From contig CAYPIE010000071.1 of the NCBI GenBank assembly GCA_964410665.1, positions 1-30,188 on the forward strand: a stretch of DNA of 30,188 bases. Reading direction: 5' to 3'. This DNA is from CAYPIE01 sp964410665. Its GTDB lineage: Bacteria; Planctomycetota; Planctomycetia; Gemmatales; Gemmataceae. Of this stretch, positions 1 through 8,697 are shown in pieces. The notes under the pieces are model-generated. The model was not told where the DNA came from, did not search any database, and was given only the letters and a program-made list of their open reading frames with translations. Within the stretch, counting starts at the first letter, position 1. The number at the start of each line of letters is the position of its first letter. Made by a program: the position numbers and the translations under genes.

Positions 1-60
1 GCGAACCAACCCGAAAAAATGCCATGAGTTATCAGACGTCAGTCCGGGGGTTCCGACTTA

Positions 61-256
61 CCGCAAGCGCCTCTGCCTCTTTCCCCGCACCGCAAGCGCC
101 TTTGCTTCTTCCGCACCGCAAACGCCTCTACCGCTTCTTACCGCAACCGCCTCTGCCGCTTCTTACCGCAACCGCCTCTGCGCATTGCAATCGCCTCTGT
201 CGCTTCCGCACCGCAAGCGCTTCTGCTTCTTCGCTATGCAGTAAGAAGCGGTAGAG
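61..256. repeat. Degenerate ~25-bp direct repeat array with a closing inverted repeat
   Basis: Seven imperfect copies of a unit that reads roughly ccgcaaccgcctctgccgct begin near 61, 90, 116, 141, 166, 185 and 211. Spacing is 19 to 29 bp, most often 25-26. The copies abut with no unique spacers. The stretch 241-256 is an exact 16-nt reverse complement of 126-141, so transcript or single-stranded DNA could fold across the array. An open frame through it encodes only low-complexity Ala/Ser/Pro/Leu/Arg sequence, which I do not take as a gene. The array lies upstream of the gene at 339; its role is unknown. Confidence 0.75.
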
Positions 257-287
257 AGAAAAGCATCGATTTCACTCAGCCTCACAC

Positions 288-300
288 TATATAAAAAGAG
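288..300 (+). promoter_or_regulatory. Candidate -10 element upstream of the haem/GSDH gene
   Basis: TATATAA starts at 288, about 50 bp before the chosen start codon. It stands out in GC-rich surroundings. No convincing -35 hexamer lies 16-18 bp upstream, so this is only a candidate. Confidence 0.3.
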
Positions 301-338
301 GGTTCTTTTCCGTCACGTCCCGCGTGGGAGGCTTGGCC

Positions 339-1979
339 ATGCACCTTTTTCGCACCACGCAAGCCCTGCTGGTCGGCCTGGTTTTTTGCCTGAGCCTGGC
401 TTCAGCGGGGGAACCCACCCTGTCCCACTTCGAGCAGTATGCTTTGACCCATCCAGGCGATGCCAAACGGGGACGCCGGCTCTTCGTCGACACCCAGAAG
501 GCGAAGTGCAGCCTCTGCCACCGCTGTCAGGGTCAGGGCGGCGACACCGGCCCCGACCTCAACGCCATCGGCGGCAAGTTTGACCGCCCCCACCTGATCG
601 AATCGCTACTGCACCCCTCCACACAAATCGTCGAGGGGTATCGCGCGAGTACGATCTTCACCTCGGATGGCCGCACCCTGCACGGCATCATCAAGAAGCA
701 GACCGTCACGCACCTCACCCTGGCGGATGCAGTGGGTAAGAGGCAGACGATTGCCTGGGCAGACATCGATGAGGCAAAGACCAGCGATGTCTCCCTGATG
801 CCCGACGGACTGCACCAACTGCTCTCTCCAGATGAATTTACCGATCTGGTGGCCTACTTGGAGCAGTTGCGGCCCGACCAGAACAAGTTCGGTGCGGGCA
901 TCACCGGACCGATCCAGCTGCCGGTGGGGTTTCAGGTACAAACGGTCACTACGGGACTGTCAGGCGCCACCGCCTTAGAAGTGCTGCCGGACGGTCGGGT
1001 GCTCGTATGCGAACAAACCGGCGCGGTGCGGCTCATCAACAACGACCAACTGTTGGCCGAGCCCGTGCTGACTCTCCCAGTCGAGGCCTACTGGGAACGG
1101 GGCGTCATTGGGGTCACCCATGACCCGGAATTTCCCGAAACGCCGTACATCTATGTTTGCTGGGTGGCCAAGGAACCCTACCCGCACCACCGGGTAACCC
1201 GCTTCACCCTGCGAGGCGACCGGGCGATCGCAGGCACTGAGGTGCTGCTCTGGCAAGGCGATGACCAGCGTCGGCTCGGCGGCAACGTCCCTGCCGGCCA
1301 TCAAGGAGGTGCCCTCCACTTCGGCAAAGACCGCAAACTGTACATCGGTATTGGCGAACAGACCGCCGGTGCCCCAGCGCAAAAGCTCGACAGCTTCCTC
1401 GGCAAGATCCTGCGACTTAATCCCGACGGCTCGATCCCCGCCGACAACCCGTTCCGGGATCAGGCGATCGGCAAGTATCAGGCTATTTGGGCCCGTGGTT
1501 GCCGCAACCCGTTTACTTTTGCCGTCCGTCCTTCGGACGGCCTGATGCTGATCAACGATGTCGGAGGGCAATGCGAAGAAATCAATGTCGGTCAGGCGGG
1601 CGCCAACTATGGCTGGCCCGTGGTCGAGCATGGTCCGCGTAAGGAGTATGCTGAGGCCCGCTACCACGGCCCGATCCACTGGTACCCGCAATCTTCGATC
1701 AATGGCGGAGACTTTTGCGCCAAGGATGCGAACTGGCCCGAGGACTGGAACCACCGTTACTTTTTCGCCGACTTCGTCAAAGGCTGGATCAAAGCCATGG
1801 ATCCCGCCCCGCCCAAACGCGTGTCCACCTTCGCCCGTGGTCTACGCCGCCCCGTCGATCTGCGCTTTGCCCCGGACGGCTCGCTCTATGTCCTGCTGCG
1901 CAACGCCTGGGTCATCGACAATAAGTTTCAGCCCGGGACCGGCAGTCTGCTTAAGATCACTTACCCCGACCGGCGTTGA
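339..1979 (+). CDS. Exported haem-binding protein with glucose/sorbosone dehydrogenase-like beta-propeller
   Basis: 546 residues from ATG 339, which has GGAG 8 nt upstream; a GTG five codons earlier is possible but less well placed. A Sec signal peptide covers about residues 1-24. A haem domain of the Pirellula/Verrucomicrobium type follows (about 35-180), with one CSLCH site at C57, C60 and H61. From about residue 195 to the end lies a PQQ-type sugar dehydrogenase propeller (GSDH family); the segments WARGCRNPF near 383 and ANYGWP near 423 are typical. By family it would oxidise a sugar or polyol in the periplasm and pass electrons to the haem, but the substrate cannot be read. In many planctomycete proteins this haem module is C-terminal; here it comes first. 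An MDR oxidoreductase gene follows after 73 bp. Confidence 0.85.
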   Translation: MHLFRTTQALLVGLVFCLSLASAGEPTLSHFEQYALTHPGDAKRGRRLFVDTQKAKCSLCHRCQGQGGDTGPDLNAIGGKFDRPHLIESLLHPSTQIVEGYRASTIFTSDGRTLHGIIKKQTVTHLTLADAVGKRQTIAWADIDEAKTSDVSLMPDGLHQLLSPDEFTDLVAYLEQLRPDQNKFGAGITGPIQLPVGFQVQTVTTGLSGATALEVLPDGRVLVCEQTGAVRLINNDQLLAEPVLTLPVEAYWERGVIGVTHDPEFPETPYIYVCWVAKEPYPHHRVTRFTLRGDRAIAGTEVLLWQGDDQRRLGGNVPAGHQGGALHFGKDRKLYIGIGEQTAGAPAQKLDSFLGKILRLNPDGSIPADNPFRDQAIGKYQAIWARGCRNPFTFAVRPSDGLMLINDVGGQCEEINVGQAGANYGWPVVEHGPRKEYAEARYHGPIHWYPQSSINGGDFCAKDANWPEDWNHRYFFADFVKGWIKAMDPAPPKRVSTFARGLRRPVDLRFAPDGSLYVLLRNAWVIDNKFQPGTGSLLKITYPDRR

Positions 1980-2052
1980 ACCTCTGCTCGGGGCGATCGT
2001 ATGCAACCCTGAATCGCCCTGTTCGCCTTCCCCTGGCCGCCTGGAGGATCTG

Positions 2053-3078
2053 ATGCGGGCCTACCACCTACACGCTACCGGCCTGGACTCACTGCAACTT
2101 GTCGATGTCCCCGAACCGATGCACGGCCCGGACGACATCCTGATCGAGATGAAAGCCTGGTCGCTGAATTATCGCGACCTATCGATGCCCCACGGCGGCT
2201 ATGCCCGTAACAACAAATCCAAGAAGCATCCACCGCTGATCCCACTTTCCGATGGAGCTGGGGAAGTGATTGCAGTCGGCGACCGGGTCACCGAGTTCAA
2301 GCCCGGCGACCAGGTCGCCAGTTGCTTCTTCCAGGACTGGATCGATGGAGAGGTAACCGAACGGCAGATGTTTTCCGCTCTCGGCGGGGGAGTCGACGGG
2401 GTGCTGGCCGAGCGGGTCGTGCTCCACCAGAAGGGCGCTGTCAAAGTCCCCGAACACCTCCGCCATGAGCAGGCCGCCTGTCTGCCTTGCGCGGCCTTGA
2501 CCGCCTGGCAGGCGCTGACCTTGAACGGCCTCAAGGCCGGGGACACGGTACTCTTGCTAGGCACCGGCGGCGTATCCATCTTTGCCCTGCAGTTTGTCAA
2601 GATGTTCGGCGGGAGGGCCATGATCACCTCCAGCAGTGATGACAAGTTAGCCCGGGCCCGCCAGCTAGGAGCCGATGCCCTGATCAACTATCAAGCCATC
2701 CCAGAATGGGATCGCGAGGTGCGTGCTCTGACCGAGGACATCGGCGTCGACCAGGTCATCGAAGTCGGCGGCGCAGGCACCCTGGAGCGCTCATTGCGAG
2801 CTGTACGGGTCAGCGGCACTGTCAGCCTGATCGGCATCCTAACCGGGCCTGCGGCAGAGGCCAACCCATCTCCACTGCCAGTGCTATTCAATCGGATTCG
2901 CCTCCAGGGGATTTATGTCGGCAGCCGGCAGATGTTTCAAGACATGAACCGGGCGGTGGCAGTCAACCGGCTCGAGCCAGTGATCGACCAAGCCTTTGAC
3001 TTTACGGAGGCCCGAGCCGCCTACGAGTATCTGCAGAGCGGACGGCATTTTGGCAAGGTAACCATCGTCCGGAATTGA
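2053..3078 (+). CDS. Medium-chain dehydrogenase/reductase, quinone oxidoreductase/YogA-like
   Basis: 341 residues from ATG 2053, with GGAGG 5-6 nt upstream. The frame is open back to 1558, but that part is antisense-like shadow inside the previous gene. A GroES-like N-terminal half is followed by a Rossmann fold whose dinucleotide loop is GTGGVS at residues 170-175. The product belongs to the zinc-independent side of the MDR superfamily (COG0604 type): I do not see the Cys/His/Glu catalytic zinc set or the structural-zinc four-Cys lobe. It probably reduces or oxidises a carbonyl or quinone substrate with NAD(P)H in the cytoplasm. It may be co-transcribed with the upstream sugar-dehydrogenase-like gene. 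The substrate is not inferable. Confidence 0.85.
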   Translation: MRAYHLHATGLDSLQLVDVPEPMHGPDDILIEMKAWSLNYRDLSMPHGGYARNNKSKKHPPLIPLSDGAGEVIAVGDRVTEFKPGDQVASCFFQDWIDGEVTERQMFSALGGGVDGVLAERVVLHQKGAVKVPEHLRHEQAACLPCAALTAWQALTLNGLKAGDTVLLLGTGGVSIFALQFVKMFGGRAMITSSSDDKLARARQLGADALINYQAIPEWDREVRALTEDIGVDQVIEVGGAGTLERSLRAVRVSGTVSLIGILTGPAAEANPSPLPVLFNRIRLQGIYVGSRQMFQDMNRAVAVNRLEPVIDQAFDFTEARAAYEYLQSGRHFGKVTIVRN

Positions 3079-3099
3079 TCCATCCTGTCGTCCCCGGGC

Positions 3100-3155
3100 G
3101 TCGGTTGCACCAGGAGGGAAAGTCTGCATAATACAACAAAGTCCCTCCTACCGAC
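3100..3155 (+). promoter_or_regulatory. Inverted repeat framing a sigma70-like promoter ahead of the PSD1 gene
   Basis: Two nested arms pair exactly: GTCGGT (3100-3105) with ACCGAC (3150-3155), and AGGAGGGA (3112-3119) with TCCCTCCT (3142-3149). They are separated on the left by a 6-nt bulge. Within the structure, TTGCAC (3105-3110) and CATAAT (3127-3132) are spaced 16 bp, giving a plausible -35/-10 pair about 36 bp before ATG 3169. The repeat could be an operator or an RNA hairpin. It lacks the terminal T-run of a classic terminator. Confidence 0.5.
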
Positions 3156-3168
3156 ATTTGAGGTTGCC

Positions 3169-6100
3169 ATGCACGCGCATTCCCACCTGGGCGCGGTCGC
3201 GCTGGCGGGCTTGGCCCTGAGTCTCCTGATGCCGGTCTCGGCCAAAGCCAGCGATGCCCGGATCGAGTTCTTTGAGAAGAAAATTCGCCCAATTTTGGTG
3301 CAGCACTGTACTCGCTGTCATGGCCCTGATCAGAAGGCGGGCTTACGCCTTGATCACCGGGTCGGATTGTTGAAAGGTGGCGACACTGGTCCAGCCATTG
3401 TGCCTGGCGACCCCAACGCCAGCCGACTCATTCAGGCGGTCCGCTACACCAGCGATCTGCGCATGCCTCCCAAGGGCAAGCTAGACGCGGCCCAGATTGC
3501 CAACCTCGAACACTGGGTTCGCAACGGCGCGGCCTGGCCAGAGGGGGACTCCCCAGTCAACGCGGCAACCACATCCACGATCACCTTAGAGCAAAGGGCC
3601 GAGCAACTTTGGTCCTTCCAGCCGATCCGTCGCAACCTCAGCCCGCCCGCAGTTCGGCAAACCGCCTGGCCACGCAATCTTATCGACTGCTTTATCCTGG
3701 CCAAGCTCGAAGCTCAGCACTTGAACCCGGCACCGGACACCAATCGCCGTAGCTGGCTCCGCCGGGTTACCTTCGACTTGACGGGGCTACCGCCAACCCG
3801 CGATGAGATCGCCTCGTTCCTGGCCGATGACAGCCCACTGGCACGCGAACGGGTCGTCGACCGATTGCTCGCCTCACCAGCCTATGGCGAACGCTGGGGC
3901 CGGCACTGGCTGGACCTGACGCGCTTTGCCGAGACACGCGGACACGAGTTCGACTTCGAGATCTTCGAGGCCTGGCGCTACCGCGACTATGTCGTTCGCG
4001 CCCTGAATGCCGATGTCCCCTACGACCAGTTCGTCCTCGAACACCTTGCCGGTGACCTGCTCACGACGCCGCGGCGTCACCCGACCAGCCGCCTCAACGA
4101 GTCAATCGTCGCCACCGGCTCGTGGTTTCTTAGCGAAGGCAAGCACAGCCCGGTCGACATCCGCCAGGATGAGGCCGACCGCGTCGATAACCAGATCGAT
4201 GTGTTTTCCAAGGCCTTCCTAGGTCTGACCGTGGCCTGTGCCCGCTGCCATGACCATAAATTCGACCCGATCAGCACCCGCGACTACTACGCCCTGGCCG
4301 GGTACCTGCAAAGCTCGCGGTCGCAGCGTGCCTTCCTCGATCACCCTGACGTGTTCCGTGAGCCGATCCGGGCAGTGACCCAGGCCGAGACCCAACTCCA
4401 ACAACAAGCCGTCCCCGCGATGCTCAAAGCCGTCGAGGCATGGCTTGACCGACCCGACTGGCTGACGCGTCTTCGTCAAGCCAAGCATCTGTCGCCCACG
4501 TTGATCCATCTGCTCAGCCTGAGCGATTCCGGCAGCTACGCCAACCGCAAAGCGAGCGTCCGCCTGCCCCAAGAACGAGCGAGTGCAGCCCATCGAAACT
4601 GGCATGCCCAAGCGACTACCCTGGTGGACTTCGCGGACGAAGACTTTGCTGACTGGTTTGTCACCGGCTGGGCCTGGCAGCGGCCGACCGCGACCCTGAA
4701 CCCGATCCTGGACCAGAACGCAAGTCGACCGGTAAGCGGCTTTGCCGCGCCCTATGTGGCCGACAGCGGCCGCATCGCCCTCGAACTGCAGGGGGTGCTA
4801 CGCAGCCCGACCTTCCGACTCGAAAAGGACTATCTGTGGTACCGCGTTGCTGGCAAAAAGGCAAAGATCAACCTGATCATTGATGGCTTCCAGCTGATCC
4901 GGAACCCGATCTATGGCGGCCTGACCAAGGGCATCAACCATGGCAACGAGTTCCGCTGGGTCGCCATGGATGTGTCGATGTGGCGCGGCCACATGGCCTA
5001 CATCGAGTGCAAGGACGAAGGCCCTGGCTTCCTGGCTCTGGACCAGGTCGTCGCCAGTAACCTCCGCAACCCCGCCCCGCCACCACCGAGCGCCTGGCTG
5101 GCCGGCTTCCTCGCCGACCACCGTATTACCAGCACCGGGCATGCCGCGAACAAACTACGTGCCCAACTTCGCAGGTTGCTCGCCGATGCCCGGGCCGGCC
5201 GTTGCCGCTCAGCCGAGGATGCCGCCATTCTTACTAGCCTGGTCAAAGCCTGCGAACCACTCGACGGCCTGGCCAACTGGCACCAGCAGTTCGCCGCCTG
5301 GCTGCAGATCCGCAAAGCGTTGCCGACCCCCACCCGCGCCCTGGCCATGGCCGATGGCACTCCGGAACGTGAACGCGTGCACATCCGTGGGAACCATAAG
5401 AACCTCGGCGACCCGGTCCCACGACGCTATCTCGAGGTCTTCGTCGAGAATGCGCCGGCCCCGATCCGAGGCAGCGGCCGGCTGGAACTGGCCCGTAACC
5501 TGGTAGGTCCGGATAACACCTTGGTCGCTCGGGTGATTGTCAACCGCCTGTGGCACCACCATTTCGGTGCAGGCCTGGTCCGCACCCCGGATGACTTTGG
5601 CGTCCAGGGTCAGCCGCCGACCCATCCCAACCTGCTCGACTACCTAGCCAACCGCCTGCAAATGAACGGTTGGTCGCTCAAAGAATTGCATCGCGACATT
5701 GTACTGTCACGAGTCTACGGCCTGGCCTCGACCCCGGTCAAGGCTTCCCTGGCTGGCGACCCGATCAACCGACTCTGGCACTACCGGCCCGTGCGTCGGT
5801 TGGAGGCGGAAGCGATCCGAGATACCATCCTGGCCGTCAGCGGCCAGCTGACCCGGCAGATGGAGGGTCGCGGACCGTTGCCCCACCTGACCGAGTTTAT
5901 GGTCGGCCGCGGTCGCCCTCGGTCGGGGCCCTTAGACGGCGACGGTCGCCGCAGCCTCTACCTCAATGTACGACGCAACTTCCTCAACCCGCTGTTTTTG
6001 GCCTTCGACTACCCCACCCCATTCACCGCCATCGGGAAGCGCAGCGTCTCCAACGTCCCAGCTCAGGCCCTGGCCATGTTGAACAACCCGTTCGTGCTCG

Positions 6101-6339
6101 ACCAGTGTCAGCGCTGGGCCGAGCGCGTCCTGGCCGGCCCGGCCCGATCGGCGGAGGAACGGATCCAGGCCATGATCGAGGCCGCCTACAGCCGCCCGCC
6201 CACCGAAAACGAGCTGCGGCAAGCACAGGCGTTCCTGGCCGCGCAGCAAAAACGCTATGGCCGGCCGGATCACCCCCAGGCCTGGGCCGACCTGGCCCAC
6301 GTGCTGGTGAATGTCAAGGAATTTATCTATCTGCGTTGA
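3169..6339 (+). CDS. PSCyt1-DUF1549-DUF1553 (PSD1) cytochrome c-like protein
   Basis: 1056 residues from ATG 3169, with GAGG 5 nt upstream. A signal peptide spans about residues 1-27. The planctomycete cytochrome C domain (PSCyt1) carries CTRCH at C47, C50 and H51. DUF1549 (PSCyt2) runs from about 175 to 400 and holds a second haem site, CARCH, at C357, C360 and H361. A middle beta-rich region (about 480-630) resembles a carbohydrate-binding-like module, and DUF1553 (PSD1) fills about 752-1056. These proteins are multiplied in Planctomycetes and Verrucomicrobia and nearly always precede a DUF1501 gene, as here 16 bp downstream. The role is probably periplasmic redox chemistry during polymer or sugar breakdown; the reaction is not established. 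Confidence 0.93.
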   Translation: MHAHSHLGAVALAGLALSLLMPVSAKASDARIEFFEKKIRPILVQHCTRCHGPDQKAGLRLDHRVGLLKGGDTGPAIVPGDPNASRLIQAVRYTSDLRMPPKGKLDAAQIANLEHWVRNGAAWPEGDSPVNAATTSTITLEQRAEQLWSFQPIRRNLSPPAVRQTAWPRNLIDCFILAKLEAQHLNPAPDTNRRSWLRRVTFDLTGLPPTRDEIASFLADDSPLARERVVDRLLASPAYGERWGRHWLDLTRFAETRGHEFDFEIFEAWRYRDYVVRALNADVPYDQFVLEHLAGDLLTTPRRHPTSRLNESIVATGSWFLSEGKHSPVDIRQDEADRVDNQIDVFSKAFLGLTVACARCHDHKFDPISTRDYYALAGYLQSSRSQRAFLDHPDVFREPIRAVTQAETQLQQQAVPAMLKAVEAWLDRPDWLTRLRQAKHLSPTLIHLLSLSDSGSYANRKASVRLPQERASAAHRNWHAQATTLVDFADEDFADWFVTGWAWQRPTATLNPILDQNASRPVSGFAAPYVADSGRIALELQGVLRSPTFRLEKDYLWYRVAGKKAKINLIIDGFQLIRNPIYGGLTKGINHGNEFRWVAMDVSMWRGHMAYIECKDEGPGFLALDQVVASNLRNPAPPPPSAWLAGFLADHRITSTGHAANKLRAQLRRLLADARAGRCRSAEDAAILTSLVKACEPLDGLANWHQQFAAWLQIRKALPTPTRALAMADGTPERERVHIRGNHKNLGDPVPRRYLEVFVENAPAPIRGSGRLELARNLVGPDNTLVARVIVNRLWHHHFGAGLVRTPDDFGVQGQPPTHPNLLDYLANRLQMNGWSLKELHRDIVLSRVYGLASTPVKASLAGDPINRLWHYRPVRRLEAEAIRDTILAVSGQLTRQMEGRGPLPHLTEFMVGRGRPRSGPLDGDGRRSLYLNVRRNFLNPLFLAFDYPTPFTAIGKRSVSNVPAQALAMLNNPFVLDQCQRWAERVLAGPARSAEERIQAMIEAAYSRPPTENELRQAQAFLAAQQKRYGRPDHPQAWADLAHVLVNVKEFIYLR

Positions 6340-6355
6340 TTGGCTGGAGTCCCGT

Positions 6356-7780
6356 ATGCACTGCCAACGCTTCGTGCCTCGCCCACTGACTCGCCGCCAG
6401 ATGCTGGCCCGTTGTGCCAACGGGTTCGGCGCAGTCGCCCTGGCCAGTTTGCTCGGCGATGAGGCCGCCGTCGCCAACCGCGCGCGGCCGATCGACCCAC
6501 TGGCCCCGGTGGCCCCGCACTACCCGGCCAAGACCAAGAGCGTGATCTTCCTGTTTATGGACGGCGGGCCCAGCCAGGTCGACACCTTCGACCCCAAGCC
6601 CCGCCTCGACCGCGAACACGGCCAGCCGATCCAGACCAAGGTCGAACCTACCCAGTTCAACAACGTTGGCAAGGTGCTACGTTCGCCCTGGAAGTTTCGC
6701 CGCTACGGCGAGAGCGGCATCCCAGTCAGCGCCCTGTTCCCGCACATCGCCCGCCACGTCGACGAACTGGCCATCATCCGCTCGATGGTGGCCAACTTCT
6801 CCGAGCACACGAACGCCAACTACTTCCTGCACACCGGTAACGGCCAGCAAGGCCGCCCCAGCATGGGTGCTTGGGTCACCTACGGCCTCGGCTCGGAAAG
6901 CCACAACCTGCCCGGCTTTGTCGTCCTCGGCAGCGGCATGATCCCGCCCGGCGGCCTCGATTGTTTCGGCAGTGGCTTCTTGCCTGCCTCGTATCAGGGC
7001 TCGATGTTCCAGCACGGCCCGATGCCGGTCGCCGACCTTGAGCCCAGCGAACGCAACCCCCAGGTCCAGCAGGACAAGCTGTCCCTAATGCGTCAGCTCG
7101 ACCATGGCATCCTCGACCAGGTTGGTCGCGAGGACCAGTTGGAGTCGGCCATCGCCAACTACGAGCTGGCATTCCGCATGCAGACCGCGGTGCCGGAGTT
7201 GATGAACCTGAACCAGGAATCCCGAGCAACCCGGCTACTCTACGGCCTCGACGAAAAGCATACAGAAATCTTTGGCCGCCAGTGCCTCATTGCCCGTCGA
7301 CTGGTAGAACGCGGCGTCCGCTTCGTCGAGCTGCTCTGTCCGGCCGTCGGCCACGACCGCTGGGACCAGCACGGCAACCTTAAGAAGGGCCACGAAGACA
7401 ACGCCCGAGCCGTCGATCGGCCCATCGCGGGTCTCTTAACCGACCTCAAGGCCCGCGGCCTGCTCCACGAAACCCTGGTCATCTGGGGCGGTGAGTTTGG
7501 CCGCACCCCGATGGCCCAGGGAACCAACGGCCGCGATCACAACCCGTTTGGCTTCTCGATGTGGTTGGCCGGCGGTGGCATCCAGGGTGGCACCATCCAC
7601 GGTGCCACTGATGACTACGGCTACCACGCCATCGCTGACAAGGTGACCATCCACGATTTGCACGCCACCATGCTGCACCTCTTGGGTATGGACCACAAGC
7701 AGCTGACCTTTCGCTTCAGCGCCCGCGACATGCGGCTCACCGACGTCCACGGTGAGGTGGTCACGCCGATCCTGGCTTGA
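6356..7780 (+). CDS. DUF1501 protein, sulfatase/alkaline-phosphatase-like, Tat-type leader
   Basis: 474 residues from ATG 6356, with GGAG 6 nt upstream. An earlier in-frame ATG at 6311 would overlap the PSD1 gene and spoil the leader. The N-terminus has a twin-Arg motif (TRRQML) followed by a hydrophobic stretch, so Tat export is likely. The DUF1501 core is clear: FLFMDGGPSQVDTF near residue 65, GGEFGRTPM near 378, then a C-terminal DHNPFGFSMWLAGGG segment. The fold is related to sulfatases and alkaline phosphatases, but hydrolase activity is unproven for the family. It forms a two-gene unit with the PSD1 gene and probably works with it outside the cytoplasm. Confidence 0.93.
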   Translation: MHCQRFVPRPLTRRQMLARCANGFGAVALASLLGDEAAVANRARPIDPLAPVAPHYPAKTKSVIFLFMDGGPSQVDTFDPKPRLDREHGQPIQTKVEPTQFNNVGKVLRSPWKFRRYGESGIPVSALFPHIARHVDELAIIRSMVANFSEHTNANYFLHTGNGQQGRPSMGAWVTYGLGSESHNLPGFVVLGSGMIPPGGLDCFGSGFLPASYQGSMFQHGPMPVADLEPSERNPQVQQDKLSLMRQLDHGILDQVGREDQLESAIANYELAFRMQTAVPELMNLNQESRATRLLYGLDEKHTEIFGRQCLIARRLVERGVRFVELLCPAVGHDRWDQHGNLKKGHEDNARAVDRPIAGLLTDLKARGLLHETLVIWGGEFGRTPMAQGTNGRDHNPFGFSMWLAGGGIQGGTIHGATDDYGYHAIADKVTIHDLHATMLHLLGMDHKQLTFRFSARDMRLTDVHGEVVTPILA

Positions 7781-7935
7781 GGAGGCTGGACCAGTCTCAT
7801 GGGCTCTCGCGAGGCGAGTTCACCAACCCGACATTCTCCCTCCTCACACACCATCGCCCGGACGATCCCGCTTGCACAAACGCCCCAACCACTATTTTCG
7901 GTAAACGTGATTGTTGCCGACGCAGTCTGCGCCGG

Positions 7936-7964
7936 TGGACAGCTCGACAACCCGCCTATATATC
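7936..7964 (+). promoter_or_regulatory. Candidate promoter of the fasciclin gene
   Basis: TGGACA (7936-7941) and TATATC (7959-7964) are 17 bp apart, about 70 bp before ATG 8036. This is the only AT-rich hexamer in the 255-bp gap after the DUF1501 gene. I see no other feature in that gap beyond an 8-bp palindrome, CTCGCGAG, at 7806-7813. Confidence 0.4.
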
Positions 7965-8035
7965 ATCAAGGCGTGGGAATCGGACACGGTTGTAACCGCG
8001 TCCTGAACTACACACTGACATGAGGTGCACCGACG

Positions 8036-8623
8036 ATGATGAACAAGCTGATGCTCAGCTTGGCCCTGGTTGCAATCCTGGGCCTGACTGGTTGCCCTGC
8101 GGACACCAAGGACAAGAAGAACGGCGAATCCAAGGACAAGAACGGCGACATGGAAAATGGCATGGGCAAGGCGACACCCAAGGGTGAACCCGAGCAAGCC
8201 ATGGCCGAGAAGGACATTATCGACACCGCGGTTGCCGCAGGCCAATTTGGTACTTTGGCGAAGGCAGTCACGGAAGCCGGCCTGGTGGAAACCCTCAAGG
8301 GTGACGGCCCCTTCACGGTGTTCGCCCCCACCGATGAGGCTTTCGGGAAGCTGCCTGAGGGCACCGTGGCGGACCTGCTCAAGCCGGAAAACAAAGAAAA
8401 GTTGACCGCCATCCTGACCTATCACGTCGTGCCCGGCAAGGTGATGGCTGAGGACGTGGTCAAGCTCAAGGAAGCGGACACCGTCAACGGCAAGAAGCTC
8501 AGCATCAAGGTCGAAGACGGTAAGGTGATGGTCGACGGCGCCACCGTGGTCAAGCCCGACGTCGAATGTTCCAACGGTGTCATCCACGTCATCGACGCTG
8601 TGATGCTGCCGCCGATGGAATAA
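8036..8623 (+). CDS. Fasciclin (FAS1) domain lipoprotein
   Basis: 195 residues from ATG 8036, with GAGG 10 nt upstream; the next codon is also ATG. A lipoprotein signal ends in the lipobox LTGC with the acylated Cys at residue 20. A Lys/Asp/Glu-rich linker follows to about residue 55. A single FAS1 domain then fills the rest, recognised by DGPFTVFAPTDEAF, LTYHVVPGK and the closing NGVIHVIDAVMLP. FAS1 domains mediate cell-surface adhesion and are common in secreted bacterial proteins. This one would sit anchored in a membrane facing the periplasm or exterior. It appears monocistronic, with its own promoter candidate and terminator. Confidence 0.93.
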   Translation: MMNKLMLSLALVAILGLTGCPADTKDKKNGESKDKNGDMENGMGKATPKGEPEQAMAEKDIIDTAVAAGQFGTLAKAVTEAGLVETLKGDGPFTVFAPTDEAFGKLPEGTVADLLKPENKEKLTAILTYHVVPGKVMAEDVVKLKEADTVNGKKLSIKVEDGKVMVDGATVVKPDVECSNGVIHVIDAVMLPPME

Positions 8624-8644
8624 CGAAATCCAGTGCTAATGTGC

Positions 8645-8680
8645 GAAGATCTCGAACTTGCATTCGAGGTCTTCTTTCTT
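8645..8680 (+). terminator. Rho-independent terminator after the fasciclin gene
   Basis: A 12-bp stem pairs 8645-8656 with 8663-8674, with one G-U pair and a 6-nt loop (cttgca). TTTCTT follows directly. It lies 22 bp after the fasciclin stop codon and just short of the end of the convergent ispG. Confidence 0.75.
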
Positions 8681-8697
8681 CGACCGTCCAATTTCGC

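Noticed and set aside
61..234. CRISPR-like array
   Set aside because: Units abut with no unique spacers, are degenerate and vary in spacing; no cas genes are present.
24..254. 76-codon open frame across the repeat array
   Set aside because: Low-complexity translation made by the repeats, no ribosome site and no family resemblance.
975..1754. 259-codon open frame antisense to the haem/GSDH gene
   Set aside because: Shadow of a GC-rich gene; the sense strand carries clear domain motifs.
1558..2052. N-terminal extension of the MDR oxidoreductase
   Set aside because: Overlaps the upstream gene in another frame; ATG 2053 has a ribosome site and matches the family start.
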